DNA from: Actinomycetes bacterium
GTDB taxonomy: Bacteria; Actinomycetota; Coriobacteriia; Coriobacteriales; Eggerthellaceae
Length of the DNA stretch: 25,639 nucleotides
Direction of reading: 5' to 3'
NCBI GenBank assembly: GCA_023460315.1
Contig: JAEWQO010000119.1
Span: 1-25,639, forward strand
The notes below the pieces were generated by a model. The model did no database searches, was not told the DNA's origin, and saw only the letters and a list, made by a program, of their open reading frames with translations. Every line of letters begins with the position of its first letter. The stretch's first letter is position 1. A program made the translations under genes and the position numbers. Positions 7,701 through 16,194 of the stretch are shown piece by piece.

Positions 7701-8960
7701 CTACCAAATATTTTTTAATGCTCTGGCTACCTTTTCTGCCAGGCACACCGGAACTGCATTTCCAATCTGTTTGAATGCAGGTGTTCGTGATGCTTTTCCA
7801 GACATAGACTCAAAATAGAAATCATCAGGAAAGGTTTGCAGCCTGGCCAGTTCTCTTGGTGTCAATGATCTGTTCTGCAATATATCCGGATGAATAAAAT
7901 AATGACCGTCTTTTGCTACATGTGCGACTACAGTCTGAGAACATTCAGCATCGGAGGCAACCACTTTAAATCTATCCAGAAAAGAATCCATATTCTTTTG
8001 AGTACGTAAATGTTCTGGCAAATCGACATAACTCAACCTTTTATGCTCTGTATTCCATAATGTTACTGCAATTCTGTAAATTTCCTTATCTTGATCTGTA
8101 TTAGTTCTTGCACAATGAAAAGTGACCATTTGACGGTTTACTTGCTTTATACCTGATTCATATAAATATGTTCCCTGATAATCCATAGTCTCCACTGGTC
8201 GGATTTGACCTTGCCCTGCTTGCAGAGATGGCAAGTCCCTTAAAATTTCTTCAACCAGATATCTGCGTTCCTCTTGAGGTATTTCTGGATAAAAATCCTG
8301 ATTCTCACCATATTTTCCAATCAAAATAATCCTTTTTCGATTCTGTAACACTCCATAATCTGCTGCATTCAACTTTCTATATTCAGTTTTATATCCGCAT
8401 TCCCTAAATAGATTTCTCATTTTATCAAAATGCAAATGTTCATCTGTATCTTTTGCGGATAACAGACCCAGTACATTTTCAAACACAAAATATTTCGGTT
8501 TATACCGTTTCAAAAATTCTCCATATAGAATATAGAGATAATTACGCTTATCACCAAGCATCCCATTTTCATCACGCGCTCTTCCAATTAATGAGTATGC
8601 CTGACAGGGTGGTCCACCAACAATCAGATCAATTTTCTTCCCTTTAAGGTTTTTATCTACTTTCTCAAATATTTCATCTATGTTCTGCCATGAAATTTCA
8701 TAATTCAACACTGTATCCAGAACACTGGCTGGAACTTTTGAATAAAATTCATCTCTTGTTATTTCACCATTCAGATAAGAATCATAAATCTGACCTTTTC
8801 CATGCTTTTGAAGCCATCTGTATGCCAATCTTGTTTTTAAAGTATAACAAGCAGCAGTATCCATTTCAACATGAGACACTGGTATAAACCCTGCTCTTAT
8901 AAACCCTTCTGATAATCCTCCTGCACCTGCGAAGAGGTCTAAATATCTTAACTTCGCCAT
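7701..8960 (-). CDS. drmMII: C5-cytosine DNA methyltransferase, DrmMII-like (419 aa)
   Basis: All core motifs of 5-methylcytosine methyltransferases are present: motif I DLFAGAGGLSEGF, motif IV GGPPCQAYS with the catalytic Cys at about residue 119, motif VI FVFENV, motif VIII QNRKRIILIG, motif IX RELARLQTFPDDF and motif X QIGNAVPV. The target-recognition region lies between VIII and IX. In class 2 DISARM this enzyme methylates host DNA and so marks self; with drmA, drmB and drmE upstream that is the likely role. A stand-alone Dcm-type enzyme paired with the adjacent vsr is the alternative. The ATG at 8960 is preferred over the GTG at 8963 because GGAG lies about eight bases upstream. Confidence 0.92.
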   Translation of the reverse strand: MAKLRYLDLFAGAGGLSEGFIRAGFIPVSHVEMDTAACYTLKTRLAYRWLQKHGKGQIYDSYLNGEITRDEFYSKVPASVLDTVLNYEISWQNIDEIFEKVDKNLKGKKIDLIVGGPPCQAYSLIGRARDENGMLGDKRNYLYILYGEFLKRYKPKYFVFENVLGLLSAKDTDEHLHFDKMRNLFRECGYKTEYRKLNAADYGVLQNRKRIILIGKYGENQDFYPEIPQEERRYLVEEILRDLPSLQAGQGQIRPVETMDYQGTYLYESGIKQVNRQMVTFHCARTNTDQDKEIYRIAVTLWNTEHKRLSYVDLPEHLRTQKNMDSFLDRFKVVASDAECSQTVVAHVAKDGHYFIHPDILQNRSLTPRELARLQTFPDDFYFESMSGKASRTPAFKQIGNAVPVCLAEKVARALKNIW

Positions 8961-8984
8961 CACACAGCTCCAATCGTAATATAG

Positions 8985-9404
8985 CTATTCATTCCCTGTT
9001 ATTTCTGTATATAATTTATTTAATCGCTCAGCTTGGAATTGTTTCTTCAGTTCGCATTCCCACACTACTATGACTTTCCATCCCAAATGCTCTAACTCAC
9101 TTATTTTTTCAGCATCGCGCTTTTTATTTCCTGATAATTTTGTTTCCCAGAACTCTTTATTGTTCTGAGGCCATTTAAAATACCTGCACCCGTCATGTAC
9201 ATGCCAAAAACATCCATTCACAAAGATAACAACTTTATATCGCGTAAGAACAATATCTGGACACCCCGGTAATTTCTTCACATTCTTCCGATATCGCAGA
9301 CCACGGTTAAACAAGCCTTTTCTAACAATTTCTTCCGGCTTGGTATTTTTATTCTTAATTTTAGACATGTTATAGCTTCTGGTTTCTTTTGTATGCACAT
9401 CCAT
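8985..9404 (-). CDS. vsr: Very short patch repair (Vsr) endonuclease, about 139 aa
   Basis: Vsr nicks DNA 5' of the T in T:G mismatches left by deamination of 5-methylcytosine. The N-terminus (ETRSYNMSKIKNKNTKPE) and core are typical. The catalytic Asp is in GCPDIVLTRYK, the metal-site histidines are in GCFWHVHDGC, and the C-terminus has WKVIVVWECELKK. Length is normal and the frame is intact. The ATG at 9404 fits the family N-terminus; a GTG at 9413, just after the upstream stop, is an alternative. It lies 24 bases before the C5 methyltransferase, as expected for a methyltransferase-Vsr pair. Confidence 0.93.
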   Translation of the reverse strand: MDVHTKETRSYNMSKIKNKNTKPEEIVRKGLFNRGLRYRKNVKKLPGCPDIVLTRYKVVIFVNGCFWHVHDGCRYFKWPQNNKEFWETKLSGNKKRDAEKISELEHLGWKVIVVWECELKKQFQAERLNKLYTEITGNE

Positions 9405-9413
9405 TTCAATCAC

Positions 9414-9647
9414 TTACTCTTTCACATATTGCTGTTGTCCTGAAGAAGTTTTTTCAACAGCCAGAATGTCTGTCTCCGATGTATTTACATGATTAAGAAA
9501 TAATGTTCCTAATAATAATCTGTCACTTCTGGAAATTCGATTCCACTCATACCCCTTAAATAAATCTTTCAACAAAAACTTTTCTCCCGAATTGACCTTA
9601 CGGGTCTCATTAATTGCACTATCCAACAGATTCCTTACTTCATACAT
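9414..9647 (-). CDS. DUF1413-type small protein (77 aa)
   Basis: This short, soluble, basic protein has the pattern GEKFLLKDLFKGYEWNRI, SDRLLLGTLFLNHVN and EKTSSGQQQY. I recognise it as the DUF1413 family, whose function is unknown. The frame is open upstream to 9887, but that extension is hydrophobic junk from a decayed neighbour. The ATG at 9647 is preceded by GGAGG at ideal spacing. The gene ends directly before vsr (TAA then GTG), so it belongs to the same transcript. It occupies the position after drmB where drmC would be looked for. Confidence 0.75.
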   Translation of the reverse strand: MYEVRNLLDSAINETRKVNSGEKFLLKDLFKGYEWNRISRSDRLLLGTLFLNHVNTSETDILAVEKTSSGQQQYVKE

Positions 9648-9654
9648 CTTATTT

Positions 9655-9659
9655 CCTCC
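9655..9659 (-). promoter_or_regulatory. RBS fixing the DUF1413 start
   Basis: GGAGG on the minus strand, seven bases before the ATG at 9647. It shows that the upstream hydrophobic extension of the frame is not part of the protein. Confidence 0.7.
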
Positions 9660-9735
9660 AAACATCTTTGAAAACAATGATATTAATATCATTATACTAT
9701 CTATTACTAAAATTGCAATAGATAATACGCTTGAG

Positions 9736-9918
9736 TCACGCAAAACGCATGAGAGCGTATATGAACCAAAACATAAGATTCCCCTGGTAATATACAAAAG
9801 TATAACCAGTATGTATTTGATTACGATATCGGGCCGGGTAATGATATGTTTTGAACAAAACATCCAAATAAGCAGATTCACTATCAACTTTTTGAGACAG
9901 AATAATACGCCTAGTCAT
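9736..9918 (-). pseudogene. Truncated EVE-like (PUA-fold) protein N-terminus
   Basis: The frame starts nine bases after the drmB stop. It reads RRIILSQKVDSESAYLD, then TYHYPARYRNQIHTG and FVYYQGN, resembling the start of EVE-like domains that bind modified bases and are often joined to HNH nucleases. After about 48 residues the similarity stops, the sequence becomes unrelated (LMFWFIYALMRFA) and a stop follows. The rest of the gene, probably including any nuclease domain, has been deleted. The family call rests on recalled patterns and is moderate; the truncation is clear because nothing matching continues in any frame up to 9648. Confidence 0.5.
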
Positions 9919-9926
9919 TCCCCATT

Positions 9927-11765
9927 CTATATATCTCTTATTTCCCTAAAGAATCCGAGAGTTTCATCTTTCAGAGTTCCTACCACAATACCTCGATCCA
10001 GCAGCCTGTTTCCACATTCACAACAAGTCTCCGGGAGAAGTGCGCAATTATGACATGCAGCTAAATTACATGATTCAGGTCCTTGTCCCGCCGATTGAAT
10101 ACAGATTGGATCAGATGTACACCAGTGCGCATTTTTAATTGCGTTAACGATAGTATCTTCTATATTGCCATGCTTCCCCTGGCGAACCAAGCCTCCAAGA
10201 GAACCTTCTGAATCTCCGGATGCAGTATAAATTAGCAATCCATACATTTTATATTCATTACTCGTTCTCTCACAATAAATACGCTCACGAATAGATGAGC
10301 TTCCATATCCACAATCAAAACTCAGCTGATTAATAATCAAATGTGCAAATGTGTGAATTAAAATAAATTCCGGGCGCAAATCGCCATCTGTACTTTGGCC
10401 GAACTTTGCATTATGATAGCTTCTGTTCAGGTTTTCAATACGTGCAATAACATTAGATTTATCAGCCCAATGAGTTATCGCTTCTTCATTAAACTCAAAG
10501 AAAATTCCCTCTCCGTAAACCTCAATTGCGGGAAGCCAGTCTTCATTTCCCAGTCTCAGTTCTTTCTTCCTGTCCGAAATAGTACGTTCATTTGGTTCCA
10601 AACGTGAAAATCCAATGAAAGCTCTCGTCTCACGCAGTTTAGGTACAAGCGAAATACTCTTAAAGTACTTCCTTATAGCGTTGTCATATTCTGTTATCGG
10701 ATGATTTAATGAATGAAAATCCTGTTGATCACTACCACTGGTTCTAATCAGCACCTTATATTCTTCCAATCGGTATGCATCCTCTGACATATCTTCTGAA
10801 ATTTCAGGTAATCCTTCTATACTGGAAGCCCGATTAGCAAAAGCCTGATAAAGAACTTCCTTATCTACCCCGTTATTAAGGGCCAGATAGTTAATAATGT
10901 TTCTATCCCATTCGCCATTAATCCGATGTGAATTCAAAGTGTCAAAATGCTCATTTAGGATCCCGATTATCTTACGACTGGTTGCTTCATTGTCAGTAGG
11001 AATATGGATAGAACTGCGTGTATCAGCAAACCACACGTTTGTAGCTCCACGCAGAACAACTTTTACATCGTCTGATTCGCATGAACAATATTCTCCGGAT
11101 GTAATACCCAACCATGGCTTTGGAGATTTGCAACGATATCCAATCTTAATCAACGACCCACGACTTGTAGCTCCTGCCATCGATTTACTTGCACCACAAG
11201 TACACCGGTAAAAAACACCTGTCAAATTTGCAGAGGCACCCCCTGTGCTCCTTCGGATTCTACATGTATCCGGATTATAGACATGTTGCCCATCACTATG
11301 TAACCATTCGGCAACAGGGAAATCTCCAATGTGTCCCTCCGGGCAGATTACGACAAATCTCTCCGGAATCATTTTACGTCTGAATTTTCCCTGCTGGGAA
11401 CATACTCTTCCATCAGGCCATGTATATCTGTCACATTCAGGCTGGGGTTCATATAGAGTTGTTTTCTTCATACTTCCGCAAAAAGGGCAATAATGCCATG
11501 TGGGGAACCGAACAGCCGGAATCTTCAAATTACAGTTTTCCGGATCTGCGTTACGTTCACGGAAATCCGGGGGCCATCTGAGTTCGCTGACGCCGAGCCT
11601 CTTAGTTAATCTCTCATCTTTAATCCGGAACTGTTCATTGGTGTAACGCCAGGCATCTAATCCGGCAATCATTAATGATTCGTCATTTGGGAAAGGAACG
11701 ATAGCACCAACTCCCCAGGGCCCAATAAGGGCACTTCTTCTCATTGGTTTTTTTGAATATGCCAT
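9927..11765 (-). CDS. drmB: DISARM protein DrmB (DUF1998), 612 aa
   Basis: DrmB is the DUF1998/MZB-domain partner of DrmA; the DrmAB pair is the conserved core of DISARM and acts on incoming DNA. The N-terminus (MRRSALIGPWGVGAIV) is typical. Multiple Cys pairs follow (CPFC about 93, CPEGH about 141, CTC about 188, CSC about 227). The DUF1998 core runs from about 468 (ILIHTFAHLIINQLSFDCGYG) through LLIYTASGDSEGSLGGL to the terminal zinc cluster (CNLAACHNC and CCEC, about 566-584). It starts two bases after the drmA stop and its RBS (AAAGGAGG) lies inside the last drmA codons, implying coupled translation. Confidence 0.92.
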   Translation of the reverse strand: MAYSKKPMRRSALIGPWGVGAIVPFPNDESLMIAGLDAWRYTNEQFRIKDERLTKRLGVSELRWPPDFRERNADPENCNLKIPAVRFPTWHYCPFCGSMKKTTLYEPQPECDRYTWPDGRVCSQQGKFRRKMIPERFVVICPEGHIGDFPVAEWLHSDGQHVYNPDTCRIRRSTGGASANLTGVFYRCTCGASKSMAGATSRGSLIKIGYRCKSPKPWLGITSGEYCSCESDDVKVVLRGATNVWFADTRSSIHIPTDNEATSRKIIGILNEHFDTLNSHRINGEWDRNIINYLALNNGVDKEVLYQAFANRASSIEGLPEISEDMSEDAYRLEEYKVLIRTSGSDQQDFHSLNHPITEYDNAIRKYFKSISLVPKLRETRAFIGFSRLEPNERTISDRKKELRLGNEDWLPAIEVYGEGIFFEFNEEAITHWADKSNVIARIENLNRSYHNAKFGQSTDGDLRPEFILIHTFAHLIINQLSFDCGYGSSSIRERIYCERTSNEYKMYGLLIYTASGDSEGSLGGLVRQGKHGNIEDTIVNAIKNAHWCTSDPICIQSAGQGPESCNLAACHNCALLPETCCECGNRLLDRGIVVGTLKDETLGFFREIRDI

Positions 11766-11767
11766 CC

Positions 11768-14700
11768 TTAGTCCTCCTTTACAGGATATCTGTTAGTCAA
11801 TACTTCTGCTTCACATGATGCGTCTACACTTCGCATAGAAGTCGGCGTTTCAATACCTCGTTTACCCCATGCTTCATTTCGGTGGCTACCTGCCGGAAAC
11901 ATCAATGGCACATCAGTGGTATATGAAAAATCTCTGTTCAATTTTGGTTCCCAATATTGTGGATTCCAATCTTCCCAATACTCAAGTACATGATATAATC
12001 TTTCAAGTGTCGCATCCAGTTCTTCCGGATCAATTGATTCGATGCGATTTTTAATAATATTTTCTATATGATCCATAATGCTCTGTGCAGGCAAATGCGG
12101 AGAGGCCTCATTATAGATTTTATTACTCTCCAGACGCATCATACCAATCATTACAGCATGTAAGGCTCTTTCCCGCACTGGAGCAGAAAATGGTGTTACA
12201 CTTGTTGGTTCCACATTACAATAAAGTCTTGAATGGTATTCCTTAAAATGCTCATAATGAGACTTATCCCTTGGACGCCCGGGACGATATAAAACAAAAA
12301 CTACCCCCGGAGCCTTGTCAGCATCACGCCCCACACGGCTGGTTGCCTGAATATATTCAGATGTTGTTTTAGGCTGTCCTGCAACTGTCATCAGGCCTAA
12401 ACGAGGAACATCCAGTCCAACTGAAATCATATTTGTTGCAAGGCAAATATCAATAGGACAATCCTTGATTTTGCCATTATCATCTGCTTCGCCCGGATAT
12501 CTTATATTTAAACTTGCCAGACTGGCAGTCACTTTATCCCCGGGAATTCTGCTGGTCAGCTCTTCATCTCTCCAGATATATCTTCTGCGTTTACGATACT
12601 CCTCTTTGGGATATGCCTTATCATAAAGTCTGCGTTTATAGATAACATCCAAATGCTGATCAATATCTGCCCGAATCCAGGTTCTGGCTTGTCCTAATTC
12701 CCGAATACTATTAAAATAACCAATATTGGTCCAATAAGGATCTCTTTGATTTTCCGAATCAACATCCAATTCTTTAGCAGCATAAAGAAGCGATGCGAAT
12801 AACCGTATGGCTGTTGTGGTATCAGATGAAGAACCTGTTGCAAGGATTCCAACATATCTGCGACCATTGCATTCTTTATCTTCACGTGCGAAGAATGAAT
12901 CTCCTGCATCCAGACCAGATGGTGGAAATTGAAAAACATTATCTTTATCACACCCATATAATGCATGACACTGTTCCTTTGCCCGACTAATCGTCGCTGT
13001 GGAGGCAATAATTTTAGGATAAACCAGTTTATCATGAACCCTCATTGCACAAAGCTCATTTATTAACGTTTCATAATGCCCTACCATGGATCCTAATGGT
13101 CCGGATATTAAATGCAACTCATCCTGAATGATTAAATCAGGTGAAGTTAGCTTTTCGCCATCATAATATCCAAATATCCCCTGTGCTTCCGGACGGAAAG
13201 GCAGCATTGCAAATTTATCAACCGTCCCCAGAAGTAAGGTTGGCTTTAGTTCATAAATAGCCTCATCAACAACATATAAGGGTAAATGGTAGCCATTCTC
13301 AGAAAAAGCACAGCCATTTTTATTGTTTCGACATCTGAACACAATACTTTTTTGTTTTCTGGCTCCAACTACCTTGTAATAGCCCGGAAGTTCCCTGACT
13401 CCATCTTTTCTCTGCACTACTCCCATCTGCGCTCCACACCACGGGCATTTTAAAATCACAAATGGATTAGTATTACTCTTTCCTTGTTTCAGATCATCAT
13501 AATCCGATACTGCCTGCTTCATATTATTTGGTGTTGTCGAAGCTCCAACCCACAATCCGATTGTAATCCGGGCTTTACCAAATAAGTCCTCACGTTCTTT
13601 ACGAATCAAATCACATGCACAAATCATTGCCGACGCTCTATCATATTGCTGTGCAGTGAGTAATCGCAATGTATAACGCATTAATATTGCAGTACCGGTA
13701 TCGTCGTGATTTAACAATCTTCGTATAAAAATTGTATATGCTGACAGACCGAGATATGCTTCAGTTTTTCCACCTCCGGTAGGAAACCAGATCAAATCAA
13801 CTACATTTCTTTCATCGCATTGTCGGTCAGACATGGAGTAAAGATTCATAAGTATAAAAGCTAACTGGAAAGGTCTCCATTTTCCATATTTTTTATGTTC
13901 CCTGTCATACCAGGTTGCAGAATCGTATGCATCCGGAAGTACTTCTACAGGATTCACCAATCGGATATCCCCGTCTTCATCATCTTCCCAATGTTGTAAA
14001 GGAAGATTATAATGAAGCTGCTGCATGATCATCGCCAAATTCATATATTGAAAAGCCAGTCGGACCTTTTCGTCACGTTCCAGTAAACCGATACCATTCC
14101 GCATGCGCATGAGACAATTTTCACATTTTGTTATATGTCGTCCAGCCGTGTCCTGATACTTTTCCTCAAGATTCTGAGCTCTGGATTTCAGATTCTCAAT
14201 CCAGTCCTCATACCTGTCACACATTAAGCCAAGTTCTTTTACATACTCATGGTAATCTCCTTTCGGACCAAAATTCAGCATTTCAAGAGTTACACCCGGA
14301 ATATGCGCTGGAACAATGGGCTTTACTTCATATGACGGAAAGATAGATGTTGCAATCCATTTGATTTTATCAGAACTGTCGTCCCAGTCTGCAGCACAGC
14401 CATGACCTATAGCATAATTTCTGGCATCACGATATAATAGCTGATTTGATAAATAATCTTCATCCTCAACATTTACTCTCTGGCTATCAGGTAATGGACA
14501 AAAACCATTCTCCGAGCTAAGTTTAAACTTTACCTGAAAGAAGCAATCATCATCCCGGAAAGTTCCTGGCTTTTTTCCAGTATTTTCAAGAGTAAATGTA
14601 TAAATAGAATAATTGTCTTTCTGATATCTGTATGTAATATCAAATTGAAGTTTTGACGCTCCTACAGGAATTTTCCGAATACCTTCTTCCGTTGTGGGAA

Positions 14701-15202
14701 GCTCCAGGGATTGACCTTCATTATTCCAGGAAATTGCAGTTCGCGGATACCTGGTTATTTGCTTGTCAGTCTTTGAATCTGTTGCTGTTAACGTTGAATA
14801 AGTTCCTGCTTGCACCTCAATATAAATTTTATCCGCAGGATTAATAGCAACTGTAATACTGATTGCTGATTGACAGTATGCATTAGAACGATTAATCAAT
14901 TCCTCAGCATCTTCCAGATATTCGGCTGAAGCAGCGGAATTCTGCGAAAAGCTATCAGCCGAATTGTCCTCCCCTTCAATTTGTTCAACAATGTCCATCT
15001 CTCCATCACGGACATCTGCCGTTTCACTTTCAACAATTTCCTGAGGATACAGGATACCTGCTATATATCTTGTCCGGGGCGGATCACTGTATAATATTTC
15101 TTCTCCATTTGTTTGTGTATGGCCTTCCCAATTAACAGGATCCGGACCGATAAACTCATGTTCAACAAAATCAACCAATTGATTTCTTCTGATATCAACC
15201 AT
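11768..15202 (-). CDS. drmA: DISARM helicase DrmA (SF2), 1144 aa
   Basis: DrmA is the SF2 ATPase/helicase of DISARM. A long N-terminal region (about 1-450) precedes the motor. Motif I is FPTGGGKTEAYLG (about 474-484), motif II is QDELH (about 693-697), motif III is STATIS (about 734), motif V is ATNMISVGLDVPRLG (about 922) and motif VI is YIQATSRVGRD (about 950-960). A Cys-pair insert (CPWC, then a second Cys pair about 35 residues later) lies between motifs I and II. The frame is open to 15259, but the ATG at 15202 (MVDIRRNQLVDF) has AAGGAG upstream. That start overlaps the stop of the degenerate helicase gene by 8 bases (ATGGTTGA). Confidence 0.93.
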   Translation of the reverse strand: MVDIRRNQLVDFVEHEFIGPDPVNWEGHTQTNGEEILYSDPPRTRYIAGILYPQEIVESETADVRDGEMDIVEQIEGEDNSADSFSQNSAASAEYLEDAEELINRSNAYCQSAISITVAINPADKIYIEVQAGTYSTLTATDSKTDKQITRYPRTAISWNNEGQSLELPTTEEGIRKIPVGASKLQFDITYRYQKDNYSIYTFTLENTGKKPGTFRDDDCFFQVKFKLSSENGFCPLPDSQRVNVEDEDYLSNQLLYRDARNYAIGHGCAADWDDSSDKIKWIATSIFPSYEVKPIVPAHIPGVTLEMLNFGPKGDYHEYVKELGLMCDRYEDWIENLKSRAQNLEEKYQDTAGRHITKCENCLMRMRNGIGLLERDEKVRLAFQYMNLAMIMQQLHYNLPLQHWEDDEDGDIRLVNPVEVLPDAYDSATWYDREHKKYGKWRPFQLAFILMNLYSMSDRQCDERNVVDLIWFPTGGGKTEAYLGLSAYTIFIRRLLNHDDTGTAILMRYTLRLLTAQQYDRASAMICACDLIRKEREDLFGKARITIGLWVGASTTPNNMKQAVSDYDDLKQGKSNTNPFVILKCPWCGAQMGVVQRKDGVRELPGYYKVVGARKQKSIVFRCRNNKNGCAFSENGYHLPLYVVDEAIYELKPTLLLGTVDKFAMLPFRPEAQGIFGYYDGEKLTSPDLIIQDELHLISGPLGSMVGHYETLINELCAMRVHDKLVYPKIIASTATISRAKEQCHALYGCDKDNVFQFPPSGLDAGDSFFAREDKECNGRRYVGILATGSSSDTTTAIRLFASLLYAAKELDVDSENQRDPYWTNIGYFNSIRELGQARTWIRADIDQHLDVIYKRRLYDKAYPKEEYRKRRRYIWRDEELTSRIPGDKVTASLASLNIRYPGEADDNGKIKDCPIDICLATNMISVGLDVPRLGLMTVAGQPKTTSEYIQATSRVGRDADKAPGVVFVLYRPGRPRDKSHYEHFKEYHSRLYCNVEPTSVTPFSAPVRERALHAVMIGMMRLESNKIYNEASPHLPAQSIMDHIENIIKNRIESIDPEELDATLERLYHVLEYWEDWNPQYWEPKLNRDFSYTTDVPLMFPAGSHRNEAWGKRGIETPTSMRSVDASCEAEVLTNRYPVKED

Positions 15203-16185
15203 TAAAGTATCTCCTTCGAATAAGTTCTCCGTATTCCTTATTTGCCGTCTCTGTTTCAAAAATATAAAGTCCTGACCGCGCCCGACTTAATCCAACATAC
15301 ATAAGTTTTACATCGTGAAAACTTTCTACATCTGTTAATATAATTACCATATTTTCAAAGTAATCTTCCAACCAATTTCCAAGCATACTGTTATAACAGA
15401 ACAGCGCCACTCTTTCATTATTAGCCACTGCTTTTTTCGTTTCTTCTATTGCCAGAAGAGTTCTTCCTGTTCCTGCCGAGCCTTTTATCAGGCATCTTGG
15501 ATTATCTTCTAGTTGGTCAACACATTTATATTGTTCACGTGTTAACGAAATTAATTTTTCTTCCGCATACTGAAACTGCACCCTCAATGAAACAGCCTTA
15601 TCAAAATCCCCTCTTAAAAGTGATGTTAAATATTGAACATCTTCCAATGATAGTTTGTTTTCTTTACCCAATTGTCCATATTGACGTTTCCATGCCTTTT
15701 GAGCACCTGCCGCTATATGCATCACAAATCAAATACCTGCCAATGTTCTTCATCTATGCCAACTGATTTATAATCATTATCCGGAAACATCACTCCAATT
15801 CCAAATAGAATGCTTTTCAGGTACTGATGTGACTCATCAAGTTTTTCAGCAATAGAAGCACGAATACTGTAAATTCCATCCATCCCTGATCAAACGGTCC
15901 TCTTCCCTTGGAATCAGTATATCCATATTTTTCAGTAAAAGACCAGATACCGTTTATCCTTATTACTCTGCCTCCTTTGACCTCTAAGGCAAAGATTCCT
16001 GAGGACGGAACCAGAACAACGAAATCTACTTCCCCATGTATCACCCTATTATGATTGGTAATGCCCAAGGAATGTAAAACAATCCATTCTTCAGTTTCCG
16101 GCGCATTTTTTAACCACGAAAAAATATGACGTTCAGCATTACTTTTTATACCCGGAGATATTGCTGACGGAATCATTATAGCCAT
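15195..16185 (-). pseudogene. Broken NERD-nuclease / UvrD-like helicase gene
   Basis: The gene starts just after drmE (ATG at 16185). Residues 1-100 are a NERD nuclease domain with VIHGEVDFVVL (Asp54) and GIFALEVKGG (Glu68, Lys70). A frameshift near 15890 moves the sequence to another frame (DGIYSIRASIAEKL to EEHWQVFDL), and a second shift near 15727 moves it again. There the helicase begins (LEDVQYLTSLLRGDFD, Walker A GSAGTGRT). Near 15350 it jumps directly to C-terminal motif VI (KLMYVGLSRARSGLY), so the bulk of the motor is deleted. Arg replaces the Walker Lys. The NERD part might still be made as a 122-residue protein. The 3' end overlaps the drmA start. Confidence 0.8.
15211..15217 (-). 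promoter_or_regulatory. RBS fixing the drmA start
   Basis: GAAGGAG on the minus strand, eight bases before the ATG at 15202, lying inside the end of the degenerate helicase gene. It may explain why that 3' end has been retained. Confidence 0.7.
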
Positions 16186-16194
16186 AGTAAACCC

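Noticed and set aside
9648..9887. A 157-residue frame with hydrophobic segments upstream of and in frame with the DUF1413 gene
   Set aside because: The DUF1413 gene has its own ATG at 9647 and an ideal RBS. The hydrophobic extension overlaps the truncated EVE-like remnant in another frame and has no RBS of its own.
9592..10053. Plus-strand frame of 153 residues
   Set aside because: It is antisense to drmB, the EVE remnant and the DUF1413 gene, with a low-complexity composition and no RBS.
12694..13035. Minus-strand frame of 113 residues inside drmA
   Set aside because: It lies in a second frame across conserved helicase sequence and has no independent evidence.
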